Shown here one piece after another: positions 25,863-33,363 of a DNA stretch of 57,862 nucleotides. The notes under the pieces were generated by a model. That model was given only the letters and a program-made list of their open reading frames with translations, was not told the DNA's origin and ran no database searches. The position numbers were made by a program, and so were the translations under genes. Source of the DNA: Bacteroidales bacterium UBA1197 (lineage in GTDB: Bacteria > Bacteroidota > Bacteroidia > Bacteroidales > UBA932); NCBI GenBank assembly GCA_002309995.1, contig DBYB01000059.1, forward strand, positions 33,608 through 91,469, given 5' to 3'. The stretch's first letter is position 1. Every line of letters begins with the position of its first letter.

Positions 25863-25892
25863 CATTTTTGTAAAACGATAAAACTAATAACG

Positions 25893-26846
25893 ATGAAGCA
25901 ATACGACATCGCCGCCATCGGCGAACTGAACGTTGACATCATTCTCAACGGCATAGAGTCCGAACCCGAAATCGGCAAGGAAAAATTCGCAAAGGAAATG
26001 ACGGTGACGCTGGGCAGTTCCACCGCCATTTTTGCCGCCAATGCAGCATCCCTGGGCGCCAAAGTGTGCTTCGTGGGTATGATAGGCCGCGACGCGTTCG
26101 GCTCGCTCGTGCGCAGTTCCCTCGACGCCAGGGGAGTGGATACCCGCTGGCTGGTGGAAGGCGATACGCCCACCGGCGCGACGGTCTGTATGAGTTACGG
26201 GGAAGACAGGGCCAACCTGACCTATCAGGGCGCAATGGATGTAATGACCTTCGCCGACATACCTGCCGAGGTTTTCGAGCAGGCCCGCCACATACACCTT
26301 AGTTCGCTGTTTATGCAGTCCGGCTTGCTCCGCGACGTGCACCTCATCCTCGATGCCGCTGCAGCCCACGGAGTTACCGTCTCCCTCGATACCCAATGGG
26401 ACCCTGCGGAGACCTGGAAACTCGACTACAAGTCCGTGCTCCCCAAGGTGACGGTTTTTATGCCCAACGAGAAGGAACTGCAGTGCCTCACCGGCGCTTC
26501 TTCGCTGGAAGATGCCATCGCCGCCGTCTTGCCTTACCTCGGCGGTGCGATGATGCTCAAATGCGGCTCCCACGGCTCGATGCTCATCCGCAAGGATGGC
26601 AGCCGCGTTGTCCTTCCCGCATTCCTGAACAAGGACGTGGTCGATGCCATCGGGGCGGGGGACAGCTGCAACTCCGGCTTCGTCACGGCCTTCGTGAAGG
26701 GCCTGCCGCTGGAGGAGTGCCAGCGTACCGGCAACCTTACAGGAGCAGTCAATACTACCGCTGCCGGCGGCACTGGGGCGTTTACTTCACTGGAAGCCGC
26801 ACGCAAAGTGTGCGCGGAACGTTTCGGTCAGGAACTCAAGATTTAG
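25893..26846 (+). CDS. PfkB family sugar kinase (tagatose-6-P or similar kinase candidate)
   Basis: 317 aa ribokinase/PfkB fold. Visible are the N-terminal IGELNVDIIL and the Gly-rich substrate loop (VTLGSSTAIFAANAASLGAKVCFVGMIGRDAFG). The C-terminal PfkB signature DAIGAGDSCNSGFVTAFVKG contains the anion-hole GAGD with the catalytic Asp. The ATG at 25893 starts the conserved fold; earlier in-frame codons run through the promoter region. Specificity is not readable. In this context (AgaS, AgaR-like regulator, GH36) a tagatose-6-phosphate kinase or a kinase of a GalNAc/galactose derivative is the best guess. The needed aldolase and N-acetyl-sugar deacetylase are not in the window. Confidence 0.85.
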   Translation: MKQYDIAAIGELNVDIILNGIESEPEIGKEKFAKEMTVTLGSSTAIFAANAASLGAKVCFVGMIGRDAFGSLVRSSLDARGVDTRWLVEGDTPTGATVCMSYGEDRANLTYQGAMDVMTFADIPAEVFEQARHIHLSSLFMQSGLLRDVHLILDAAAAHGVTVSLDTQWDPAETWKLDYKSVLPKVTVFMPNEKELQCLTGASSLEDAIAAVLPYLGGAMMLKCGSHGSMLIRKDGSRVVLPAFLNKDVVDAIGAGDSCNSGFVTAFVKGLPLEECQRTGNLTGAVNTTAAGGTGAFTSLEAARKVCAERFGQELKI

Positions 26847-26849
26847 CCT

Positions 26850-28670
26850 ATGGTCAAGAAACTCATATTCCTGGCCGCCTTCGTGGCCGCCGTCTCCTGC
26901 TCCGTTCCGTCGGACAGGCTCGTTTCTCCCTGCGGTTGTACGCTGAACGGCGTCACCGTCGTGGTTCAGCAGGGCTCTCCTGAAGGATTCCCCGGTATGC
27001 TGCTCCGGGACGTCGCGTTTGTCAACACTTCCGGCAAGCCGCTGAAGGTCGGTGCGATGGAGACTTCGCGCATCAGCGTCGAGGGCTCGGAAATCTGGAG
27101 CCTTCAGGCGAGTTCCAGCGGCGAACGGCGCGACTGGGTGCTTCCGGTCGGCAAGGGCTTCCGCCAGCGTAACTATATGGGTATGAACGACAGCGATTAC
27201 GGCGGAGGCATTCCGGTAGTCTGCCTCTGGACGGCCTGCGATAATATCAGCGTCGGTCTTGCCGAGCCTGTCATCCGCCTGGTGTCGTTCCCCGTTTCGC
27301 GCAGGGGCGACAAGGCCTCCGTCTGCATTCGCAGGGATTTCGACGAGCCCGTCGTACTTCAGCCCGGCGATACGCTGCGCGCGTACCGTCAGTTCGTGAT
27401 GGAGAGCACGGGCGACTTCTTCAACCCGCTGAGGGAGTTTGTCGCATATATGCACGAGGCTTATGGATTCGAGCAGCCGGTATCTCCGGCAGAGGCGTTC
27501 GAACCGGTCTGGTGTGCCTGGGGATATGAGCGCACCTTCACGGTGGACGAGGTCTTAGGCACCCTTCCCAAGGTCGTGGAACTCGGTTTCAAGTGGGTGG
27601 ACGTAGATGACGGCTACCAGATTTGCGAGGGCGACTGGGAGACCAACGACCGCATCGGCCCCGATGGTATGCGCCGTATGACGGACGCCATCCACGAGGC
27701 CGGTCTCAAGGCCAAGCTCTGGTGGGCCCCGCTCGCCGCCGACCCCGGCAGCCGCCTGGCTGCAGAGCATCCCGAGATGCTGCTGGTGAAGAAAGACGGC
27801 TCGCACGAAGACATCATCTGGTGGGACAGCTGGTACCTTTCTCCTTCCAATCCGTACGTGGAGAAGTACACCCTCGGCCTGGTGGACCGTTTCCTCCTGG
27901 ACTGGGGCTTCGACGGCTTTAAGCTGGATGGCCAGCACCTCAATCTTTCCGAGCCGGATTACAATCCCGCCAGCGGTCTGGCGTACCCCGAGGAGGCCTG
28001 CGAAAAGCATCCGGAGTTCTTCAAGTCCGTGTACGACCGCGCTCAGGCAGACAGACCCGGAGCCGTGGTGCAGGTGTGCCCGTGCGGCTGTGCCGTCAAT
28101 TTCTACTGCCTGCCTTACTTTAACCAGGCAGTTGCTTCCGATCCCACTTCCAGCGCCCAGATACGTATGAAGCGAAAGGTCTATGCGGCCCTGTGCCCTG
28201 ATTTGGCCTACTATGCCGACCACGTTGAACTCAGCGACGGCGGCCTCGATTTCCCTTCCCAGATAGGCGTCGGAGGCATTATCGGCACCAAATTCACCTG
28301 GCCGGAGCCCAACCCCGACGCCACTGAGTGCGGCGGCAGCCTCCTGACGGAAGAGAAGGAGCAGTTGCTTCGCAAGTGGGTGCCCATTTACACCTCCAAG
28401 ATGCTCTCCCGTGGTGAGTACCTGAGCCTTTACGATTACGGTTTCGACAAGCCTGAGGCTCACGTTATCAAGAAAGACGGGGCTATGTATTATGCTTTCT
28501 ATGCTCCCGAGTGGAGCGGCGCGCCTATCGAACTCCGTGGCCTGGAGGCGGACCGCACTTATACTGTTACTGAATATGCGGCCGACGAGCCCCGCAGCTA
28601 TGAACTGGACGGCTCCAACCCTGTCATACGCCCTTCCTTCGAGGGTGCTTACCTGATTGAAGTCAAGTAA
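26850..28670 (+). CDS. GH36-like alpha-galactosidase / alpha-N-acetylgalactosaminidase lipoprotein
   Basis: 606 aa, lipobox AAVSC (Cys17). A beta-sandwich N-domain (about 25-205) precedes a clan GH-D barrel with PVWCAWGYE, VDVDDGYQ, GLKAKLWWAPL, and the nucleophile strand FDGFKLDG (Asp360). VQVCPCGCAV and AVASDPTSSAQIRMKRK (acid/base candidate Asp431) follow, then a C-terminal beta-domain. GH36 members release alpha-linked Gal or GalNAc. It begins 3 bp after pfkB's stop and is followed 11 bp later by the phosphatase gene. As a surface or periplasmic lipoprotein it would trim alpha-linked residues before or after SusCD import. Gal versus GalNAc preference is inferred from the neighbouring agaS only. 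Confidence 0.8.
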   Translation: MVKKLIFLAAFVAAVSCSVPSDRLVSPCGCTLNGVTVVVQQGSPEGFPGMLLRDVAFVNTSGKPLKVGAMETSRISVEGSEIWSLQASSSGERRDWVLPVGKGFRQRNYMGMNDSDYGGGIPVVCLWTACDNISVGLAEPVIRLVSFPVSRRGDKASVCIRRDFDEPVVLQPGDTLRAYRQFVMESTGDFFNPLREFVAYMHEAYGFEQPVSPAEAFEPVWCAWGYERTFTVDEVLGTLPKVVELGFKWVDVDDGYQICEGDWETNDRIGPDGMRRMTDAIHEAGLKAKLWWAPLAADPGSRLAAEHPEMLLVKKDGSHEDIIWWDSWYLSPSNPYVEKYTLGLVDRFLLDWGFDGFKLDGQHLNLSEPDYNPASGLAYPEEACEKHPEFFKSVYDRAQADRPGAVVQVCPCGCAVNFYCLPYFNQAVASDPTSSAQIRMKRKVYAALCPDLAYYADHVELSDGGLDFPSQIGVGGIIGTKFTWPEPNPDATECGGSLLTEEKEQLLRKWVPIYTSKMLSRGEYLSLYDYGFDKPEAHVIKKDGAMYYAFYAPEWSGAPIELRGLEADRTYTVTEYAADEPRSYELDGSNPVIRPSFEGAYLIEVK

Positions 28671-28681
28671 ACCAAATAATT

Positions 28682-29848
28682 ATGATTAAACGTTTTTTAG
28701 CTCTTGCGTGCATCCTTCCGATGCTTATGTTCTGCAAGGATCCCGTCGATCCGGATCCTAAACCCAATCCTGATCCCGATCCCGAAGAGGAGGTCATCCC
28801 CGAGGAAATCGTGGACAATTCCACCATCCTCGTTACCAACGAGGCGGTAGAGGATTTCATTACCAATGTCAAGTACACCGCACACGACTATACCTCCACC
28901 GAAATCAAGGGCAGGAAGTACAAGGAGTGGAGCGTGTCTCCCGCAATGTTCGATTATCCGCCGGAGTATTCCATCCGCTGGAAAGCTTCCGACATCGCTC
29001 TTGGCGAGGATGTGGAGGTCACTGTAACCGAGGCCGGCACCGGCAAGAAGTTCGTGTTCACTCCCGCCGATTCTGAGACCTATTATGCAGTCGTGACCGG
29101 CCTGCTGCCCGGCGCGAATTACAGCTATGAGGTTAAGACCGATGGCGGCAAGCTCATCAAGAGCGGCTCTTTCGCTACCAAGGGACATCTGCATCAGCTT
29201 CCTTTCAAGGCCCGCGTGCGCAACTGCCGCGACCTTGGCGGCTGGAAGACCACGGACGGCAAGACCATCAAGTACCGTATGGTTTACCGCGGCGGCCGCC
29301 TGCAGGAGAGCACTCTTACCAACAAGGGTAAGAAGCAGGTTCTCAATGAGGGTATCAAGGCACAGCTCGACCTGCGCGGCAAGTCCGACGTTCTGAGCGC
29401 TCCCGCCATTGACGAACTGAGGTTCTGCGCTCCCGTCATCGAGGAGGGCTACACCCAGATGCTCCGCGACGACAAGGCCAAGACCAGGCAGTGCTTCGAG
29501 TTCGTCGTTGACTGCGTCCGCAACAATCAGCCTGTCTATTATCACTGCTCGCTGGGCCGCGACCGTACCGGCACCGTTACGATGATCCTGCTCGGCATCC
29601 TGGGCGTTGACGAGGGCGACATCTCCAAGGAATACGAACTCACCCAGTTCGCTCCTTCGGGCTACAGCGTCTCCGAGGGCGAGAAGACCCAGATGACCCG
29701 TCTGGTGGACTACAAGAGTGCCGCCACCTTCATTTGGGACAACTACGCCAAGGGCGGCAGCTTCAAGGACGGAATGGAGGCCTACCTCCTCGAAATCGGC
29801 GTCTCCCAAAAAGACATCGACGACTTCCGCCAGATAATGCTCCAGTAA
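28682..29848 (+). CDS. CX5R (PF13350-type tyrosine phosphatase) lipoprotein
   Basis: 388 aa, lipobox MLMFC (Cys17), followed by an Asp/Pro repeat linker (residues about 18-40). Residues about 95-165 form an FnIII-like domain (YSIRWKASDIALGEDVEVTV). The phosphatase domain follows: VRNCRDLGGWKT, MVYRGGRLQE, KAQLDLRGKSD, and the P-loop YYHCSLGRDRTGT with Cys289 and Arg295. It closely parallels the C-terminal half of the GH18 fusion at 1386-3551. The family includes secreted protein-tyrosine and phosphoinositide phosphatases. Being third in the pfkB-GH36 operon, it probably dephosphorylates something on the target glycan or glycoprotein; that is inference. Confidence 0.85.
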   Translation: MIKRFLALACILPMLMFCKDPVDPDPKPNPDPDPEEEVIPEEIVDNSTILVTNEAVEDFITNVKYTAHDYTSTEIKGRKYKEWSVSPAMFDYPPEYSIRWKASDIALGEDVEVTVTEAGTGKKFVFTPADSETYYAVVTGLLPGANYSYEVKTDGGKLIKSGSFATKGHLHQLPFKARVRNCRDLGGWKTTDGKTIKYRMVYRGGRLQESTLTNKGKKQVLNEGIKAQLDLRGKSDVLSAPAIDELRFCAPVIEEGYTQMLRDDKAKTRQCFEFVVDCVRNNQPVYYHCSLGRDRTGTVTMILLGILGVDEGDISKEYELTQFAPSGYSVSEGEKTQMTRLVDYKSAATFIWDNYAKGGSFKDGMEAYLLEIGVSQKDIDDFRQIMLQ

Positions 29849-29858
29849 ATTGTATTTC

Positions 29859-29991
29859 GCTATGCTGCCGGCAGGTACCCACTCGGAAACCTTCGCTTCG
29901 CTCATCCCTCCCACCTTCGGCGGGCCCCTCCCGTTCACATGGCCACGGGCGGCCATGGGTTTCCGAAGCGGGTACCTGCCGGCAGCATAGC
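29859..29991. repeat. 133-bp compound palindrome (structured element)
   Basis: A perfect 22-bp inverted repeat forms the ends (29859-29880 with 29970-29991; outermost GCTATGCTGCCGGCAG). A second 8-bp pairing CGGAAACC/GGTTTCCG lies just inside. The core holds two further hairpins: CCCACC-TTC-GGCGGG (29910-29924, one mismatch) and ATGGCC-ACGGGC-GGCCAT (29939-29956). The whole can fold as a long stem topped by a multi-branch loop. It begins 11 bp after the phosphatase stop, followed by a separate terminator at 30001-30046. No target-site duplication is visible. It may be a non-autonomous mobile repeat or a structured 3'-UTR/ncRNA. Confidence 0.75.
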
Positions 29992-30000
29992 TGCAGAAGA

Positions 30001-30046
30001 AATAAAAAAGAGACTGTCCAAAATGGATGGTCTCTTTTGTGTTATT
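30001..30046. terminator. Bidirectional terminator, repeat family copy 1
   Basis: AGAGACTGTCC pairs with GGATGGTCTCT around an AAAAT loop (two G-U wobbles on the plus strand). It is flanked by TTTT on one side and AAAAAA on the other. It separates the convergent phosphatase and sodB genes. A near-identical copy lies inverted at 35050-35095. Confidence 0.85.
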
Positions 30047-30056
30047 GCTGAACTGA

Positions 30057-30653
30057 CTATTTTCCGTAGCGCTTGGAAATGACCTCCCAGTCGATGATTT
30101 CCCAGAGGGCGGAGAGGTGGGCGGGACGGCGGTTCTGGTAGTCGAGGTAGTAGGCGTGCTCCCAGACGTCGAAGGTGAGGAGGGGCTTGAGGCCGCGGGT
30201 GACGGGGTTGCCGGCGTTCTGCTCCTGCGTGATGACGAGTTTGCCGTCTTCGTCGGAGGCGAGCCAGACCCAGCCGGAGCCGAAGAGCCCTGCGCCCTTC
30301 TTTTCGAATTCCTGCTTGAAGGCGTCGAAGCCGCCGAAGTCGCGGACGATAGCCTCTGCGAGGGCACCTGCGGGAGCGCCGGGATTGCCGGCAGCCTTGA
30401 ACTGGGTGAAGTAAAGGGTGTGGTTAAGCACCTGGCCGGCGTTGTTGAAAAGGCCGCCCTTGGCTTCCTTGACTATCTCTTCGAGAGACTTGCCTTCGAA
30501 ACCGCTGCCGGGCAGGGCTGCATTGAGGTTGTTGATATAGGCCTGGAGATGCTTGCCATAGTGGAAAGCAATAGTTTCGGCGCTGATTACGGGGGCCAGT
30601 GCGTCCTTTGCGTAGGGCAGGCTGACCGGGGAGAAAGAATAATTTGCTGACAT
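30057..30653 (-). CDS. sodB: Superoxide dismutase, Fe/Mn family (Fe-type)
   Basis: 198-aa cytosolic enzyme, the normal length. Metal ligands are visible: His31 (IAFHYGKH), His78 (NNAGQVLNH), Asp162 and His166 (TFDVWEHAYYLDYQNRR). Gln74, four residues before His78, is at the position typical of iron SOD; Bacteroidota enzymes of this type are often cambialistic. It dismutates superoxide to H2O2 and O2. The start MSANYSFSPVSLPYAKDALAP is standard. The upstream 91 bp is shared with the divergent GH78 gene; no clear minus-strand TAnnTTTG is seen. Confidence 0.95.
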   Translation of the reverse strand: MSANYSFSPVSLPYAKDALAPVISAETIAFHYGKHLQAYINNLNAALPGSGFEGKSLEEIVKEAKGGLFNNAGQVLNHTLYFTQFKAAGNPGAPAGALAEAIVRDFGGFDAFKQEFEKKGAGLFGSGWVWLASDEDGKLVITQEQNAGNPVTRGLKPLLTFDVWEHAYYLDYQNRRPAHLSALWEIIDWEVISKRYGK

Positions 30654-30707
30654 ATTATGTGGTATAAAAGCATTGCTTTTGGCTGCAAATTCCGTGCCTG
30701 CACCAGC

Positions 30708-30738
30708 TTGTTTATTAATAGTAATTTTAGTATATTTG
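30708..30738 (+). promoter_or_regulatory. Canonical promoter of the GH78 gene
   Basis: TTG (30708-30710), a 20-bp spacer and TATATTTG (30731-30738) form the best full TTG-N20-TAnnTTTG promoter in the window. The ATG at 30745 follows after 6 nt, so the mRNA is probably leaderless. Confidence 0.75.
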
Positions 30739-30744
30739 TGAAAT

Positions 30745-33342
30745 ATGAAACGACTGATTTGCATCTTCTCTTTGCTTGCCGTCTCGGCCGTTGCCGTGGC
30801 GCAGCTCTCCGTTACCAATCTCCGCACAGCAGGGCTGGTTTCTCCCTCGGGGATAGACCCGTCCGCGCCGCTTAAAGTCAGCTGGATTCTGGAGACGAGT
30901 AAGCAGAATACCGTTCAGGAGGCTTATGAACTCACCCTTAAGTCGGGATCCTCTACCGTCTGGAAATCCGGGAAGGTCATTTCCGACAATTCCATACTTG
31001 TTCCCGTAGGCGCCGCGCTCAAGCCCTGCACGGCCTACACCTGGACGGTGAAGGCGTGGGACAACAACGGGCAGGTATCCAAGCCGGTGAGCGCCTCCTT
31101 CTCTACGGGCGTGGCTGAGGACGGCTGGATGGCCCAGTGGATAGGCATCAGCTGGGACGATCCCAAATCGACTCACTCTCCCGTTTACTTCCGCAAGTCG
31201 GTCGCACCGCGAAAGGCAGTTCGCAGGGCGGTGGCATACGTTACTTCTCACGGCATTTATGAATTCACCCTCAACGGCCGCAAAGTCGGGCAGGATTATC
31301 TCACCCCCGGATGGACTTCCTACCACAACACCCTTCAGTACCAGGCCTACGACGTCACGGCTTCCCTGCAAAAGGGCCACAACGAGATAGGAGCACTGGT
31401 ATCTCCGGGCTGGTACGCCTCCGGCCTGGGCTGGGGCAATCCGGCCAAGCGGCTCCGCTACGGCACGGACCTCGCGCTGTTCTTCCAACTCGACATTGAG
31501 TACACGGACGGCAAACACGAACTGGTGTACTCCGACGGCAGCTGGGAGATGTCGCTCACCGGCCCCGTGCAGGCAGCGACCATCTACGACGGCGAAACCG
31601 TCGATCCTTCGGCCCCGTTCTCATGGCAGCCGGCCGGCGTGCTTCCCGGCGTGTTCTCCGAGAAACTTGTGGCATCAGTATCCGAGCCTGTCCGCGAGAG
31701 GACGAAGGTACGCCCGGTCAAGTGCTTCGTAACTCCTAAGGGAGAAACGGTCATTGACTTCGGCCAGAACCTCGTGGGCTGGGAGACGCTCCGCATCAAA
31801 GGACAGAAAGGCCAGGTGGTCACCGTAAAGCACGGAGAGGTGCTGGACAAGGAAGGCAATTTCTTCGACGCAACGCTGCGACAGGCCAAGGCCCTCAGCA
31901 CATATGTGCTTACCGGTGGTGACGATTTCTTCGAGCCGCGCCATACATTCTACGGCTTCCGCTATATCAAGGTCGAGGGCCTTGAATCGTTCGATCCGGA
32001 CGCCTTCGAGGCCGTTGCGGTGGACTCCGGATTCGAGACCATCGGCTCATTCAACACCTCCAACGAACTCATCAACAAGTTGCAGTCCAACATCTTCTGG
32101 GGCTTCCGCGGGAACTTTGTGGACATTCCGACCGACTGTCCCCAGCGTGACGAGCGCCTGGGCTGGACGGGCGACGCCGAGGTATTCTTCCGCACCGCCA
32201 CGTTCAACGGCAAGGTGGACAACTTCTTCCGCAAATGGCTCCGCACCCTTTCTGAAGACCAGTACGAAGACGGTGGCGTGCCGGCCGTGGTTCCCGACAT
32301 CTTCTTCGGCACCCACGGCGGATTCGCGGCCGGCTGGGCCGACTGCGCCACCATCATTCCCTGGCAGCATTATATGGCTTACGGCGACCTGGAGGTCCTC
32401 CGCTCGCAGTATCCGTCGATGAAGGCCTGGGTGGACTATCAGCTCGCACATTGCAACAACTATCTGCTGAATACCCTCCGCCAGCCCTATGGCGACTGGC
32501 TGTTCTGGAGCGTCGATAATGACACTTCCGGCAAATCCGCAGTCACCTCCAAGAACCTCATCGCCCAGAGTTTTATGGCCGCTTCCGTGGAAACGGTGGC
32601 CAATACAGCAGCCCTGCTCGGACTGGCCGACGACGCAAGGTTCTACGCCGGCGAACTTGCCAAGGTGAAGGACGCATACCTGAAAGAATACGTCACCCCC
32701 AATGGCCTTGTGAGTTCGGATACTCAGACGGCCTACGTGCTGGCGCTCTACTTCAACCTGCTGCCGCAGGAACTCTGCCAGCAGGCCGCCGACCGCCTGG
32801 CCGAGAACATCAAGCAGTACAATTATCACATCACTACCGGTTTCCTGGGCACGCCGCGCATTTGCCAGGTGCTGACGGAATACGGATACACCGACGTTGC
32901 CTACAGGCTCCTGCTTCAGGACACTTGCCCCAGCTGGATTTACCCCGTCAAGATGGGCGCAACCACTATATGGGAGCGCTGGAACAGCATACTGCCCGAC
33001 GGAAGCATAATGAACGGAGGGATGAATTCCTTCAACCATTATTCCTACGGGGCCATCGGCGACTGGCTGTACCGTTATGCTGTAGGTATCCGTGAGACGG
33101 AGCCGGGTTACAAGAGCTTCGTGGTGGATCCCCATCCGGGCGGCGGCTTCAAGTTTATGGAGGCCTCGACTATGACTCCATACGGCAAGATAAGCGTGAA
33201 GTGGGAGGCCGACGGAGACGTGATACGCTCGCTCAATGTCAGTATACCCGTAGGCACGACGGCTGATGTTTTCTGCCCTGACGGTGAAGTGCGCACGCTT
33301 GGCTCCGGCAACTATGGGTTCGGAGTGGAACTGGAAGATTAA
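30745..33342 (+). CDS. GH78 alpha-L-rhamnosidase
   Basis: 865 aa with a signal peptide ending near VAVAQ (residue 20), not a lipobox. Domain order: FnIII-like N-terminal Bac_rhamnosid module (LRTAGLVSPSGIDPSAPLKVSW), carbohydrate-binding beta domain (MAQWIGISW, YEFTLNGRKVG, LTPGWTSYHNTLQYQAYDVT), beta-sandwich, (alpha/alpha)6 catalytic barrel with DCPQRDERLGWTGD (residues 464-477), then WERWNSILPDGSI and a C-terminal beta domain (HPGGGFKFMEASTMTPYGKI). It releases alpha-L-rhamnose from plant pectins (RG-I), glycosides or bacterial polysaccharides. It is followed 21 bp later by a beta-helix protein. Its own strong promoter separates it from the SusCD locus. Confidence 0.92.
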   Translation: MKRLICIFSLLAVSAVAVAQLSVTNLRTAGLVSPSGIDPSAPLKVSWILETSKQNTVQEAYELTLKSGSSTVWKSGKVISDNSILVPVGAALKPCTAYTWTVKAWDNNGQVSKPVSASFSTGVAEDGWMAQWIGISWDDPKSTHSPVYFRKSVAPRKAVRRAVAYVTSHGIYEFTLNGRKVGQDYLTPGWTSYHNTLQYQAYDVTASLQKGHNEIGALVSPGWYASGLGWGNPAKRLRYGTDLALFFQLDIEYTDGKHELVYSDGSWEMSLTGPVQAATIYDGETVDPSAPFSWQPAGVLPGVFSEKLVASVSEPVRERTKVRPVKCFVTPKGETVIDFGQNLVGWETLRIKGQKGQVVTVKHGEVLDKEGNFFDATLRQAKALSTYVLTGGDDFFEPRHTFYGFRYIKVEGLESFDPDAFEAVAVDSGFETIGSFNTSNELINKLQSNIFWGFRGNFVDIPTDCPQRDERLGWTGDAEVFFRTATFNGKVDNFFRKWLRTLSEDQYEDGGVPAVVPDIFFGTHGGFAAGWADCATIIPWQHYMAYGDLEVLRSQYPSMKAWVDYQLAHCNNYLLNTLRQPYGDWLFWSVDNDTSGKSAVTSKNLIAQSFMAASVETVANTAALLGLADDARFYAGELAKVKDAYLKEYVTPNGLVSSDTQTAYVLALYFNLLPQELCQQAADRLAENIKQYNYHITTGFLGTPRICQVLTEYGYTDVAYRLLLQDTCPSWIYPVKMGATTIWERWNSILPDGSIMNGGMNSFNHYSYGAIGDWLYRYAVGIRETEPGYKSFVVDPHPGGGFKFMEASTMTPYGKISVKWEADGDVIRSLNVSIPVGTTADVFCPDGEVRTLGSGNYGFGVELED

Positions 33343-33363
33343 TAACCAAATACCGTTATAGAT

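Noticed and set aside
29859..29991. Insertion sequence or integrated element at the palindrome
   Set aside because: No transposase, and no target duplication is visible in the flanks; kept only as a structured repeat.
28697..30367. Minus-strand open frame of 556 codons across the palindrome and sodB start region
   Set aside because: Runs out of frame through sodB and antisense to the phosphatase; compositionally biased.
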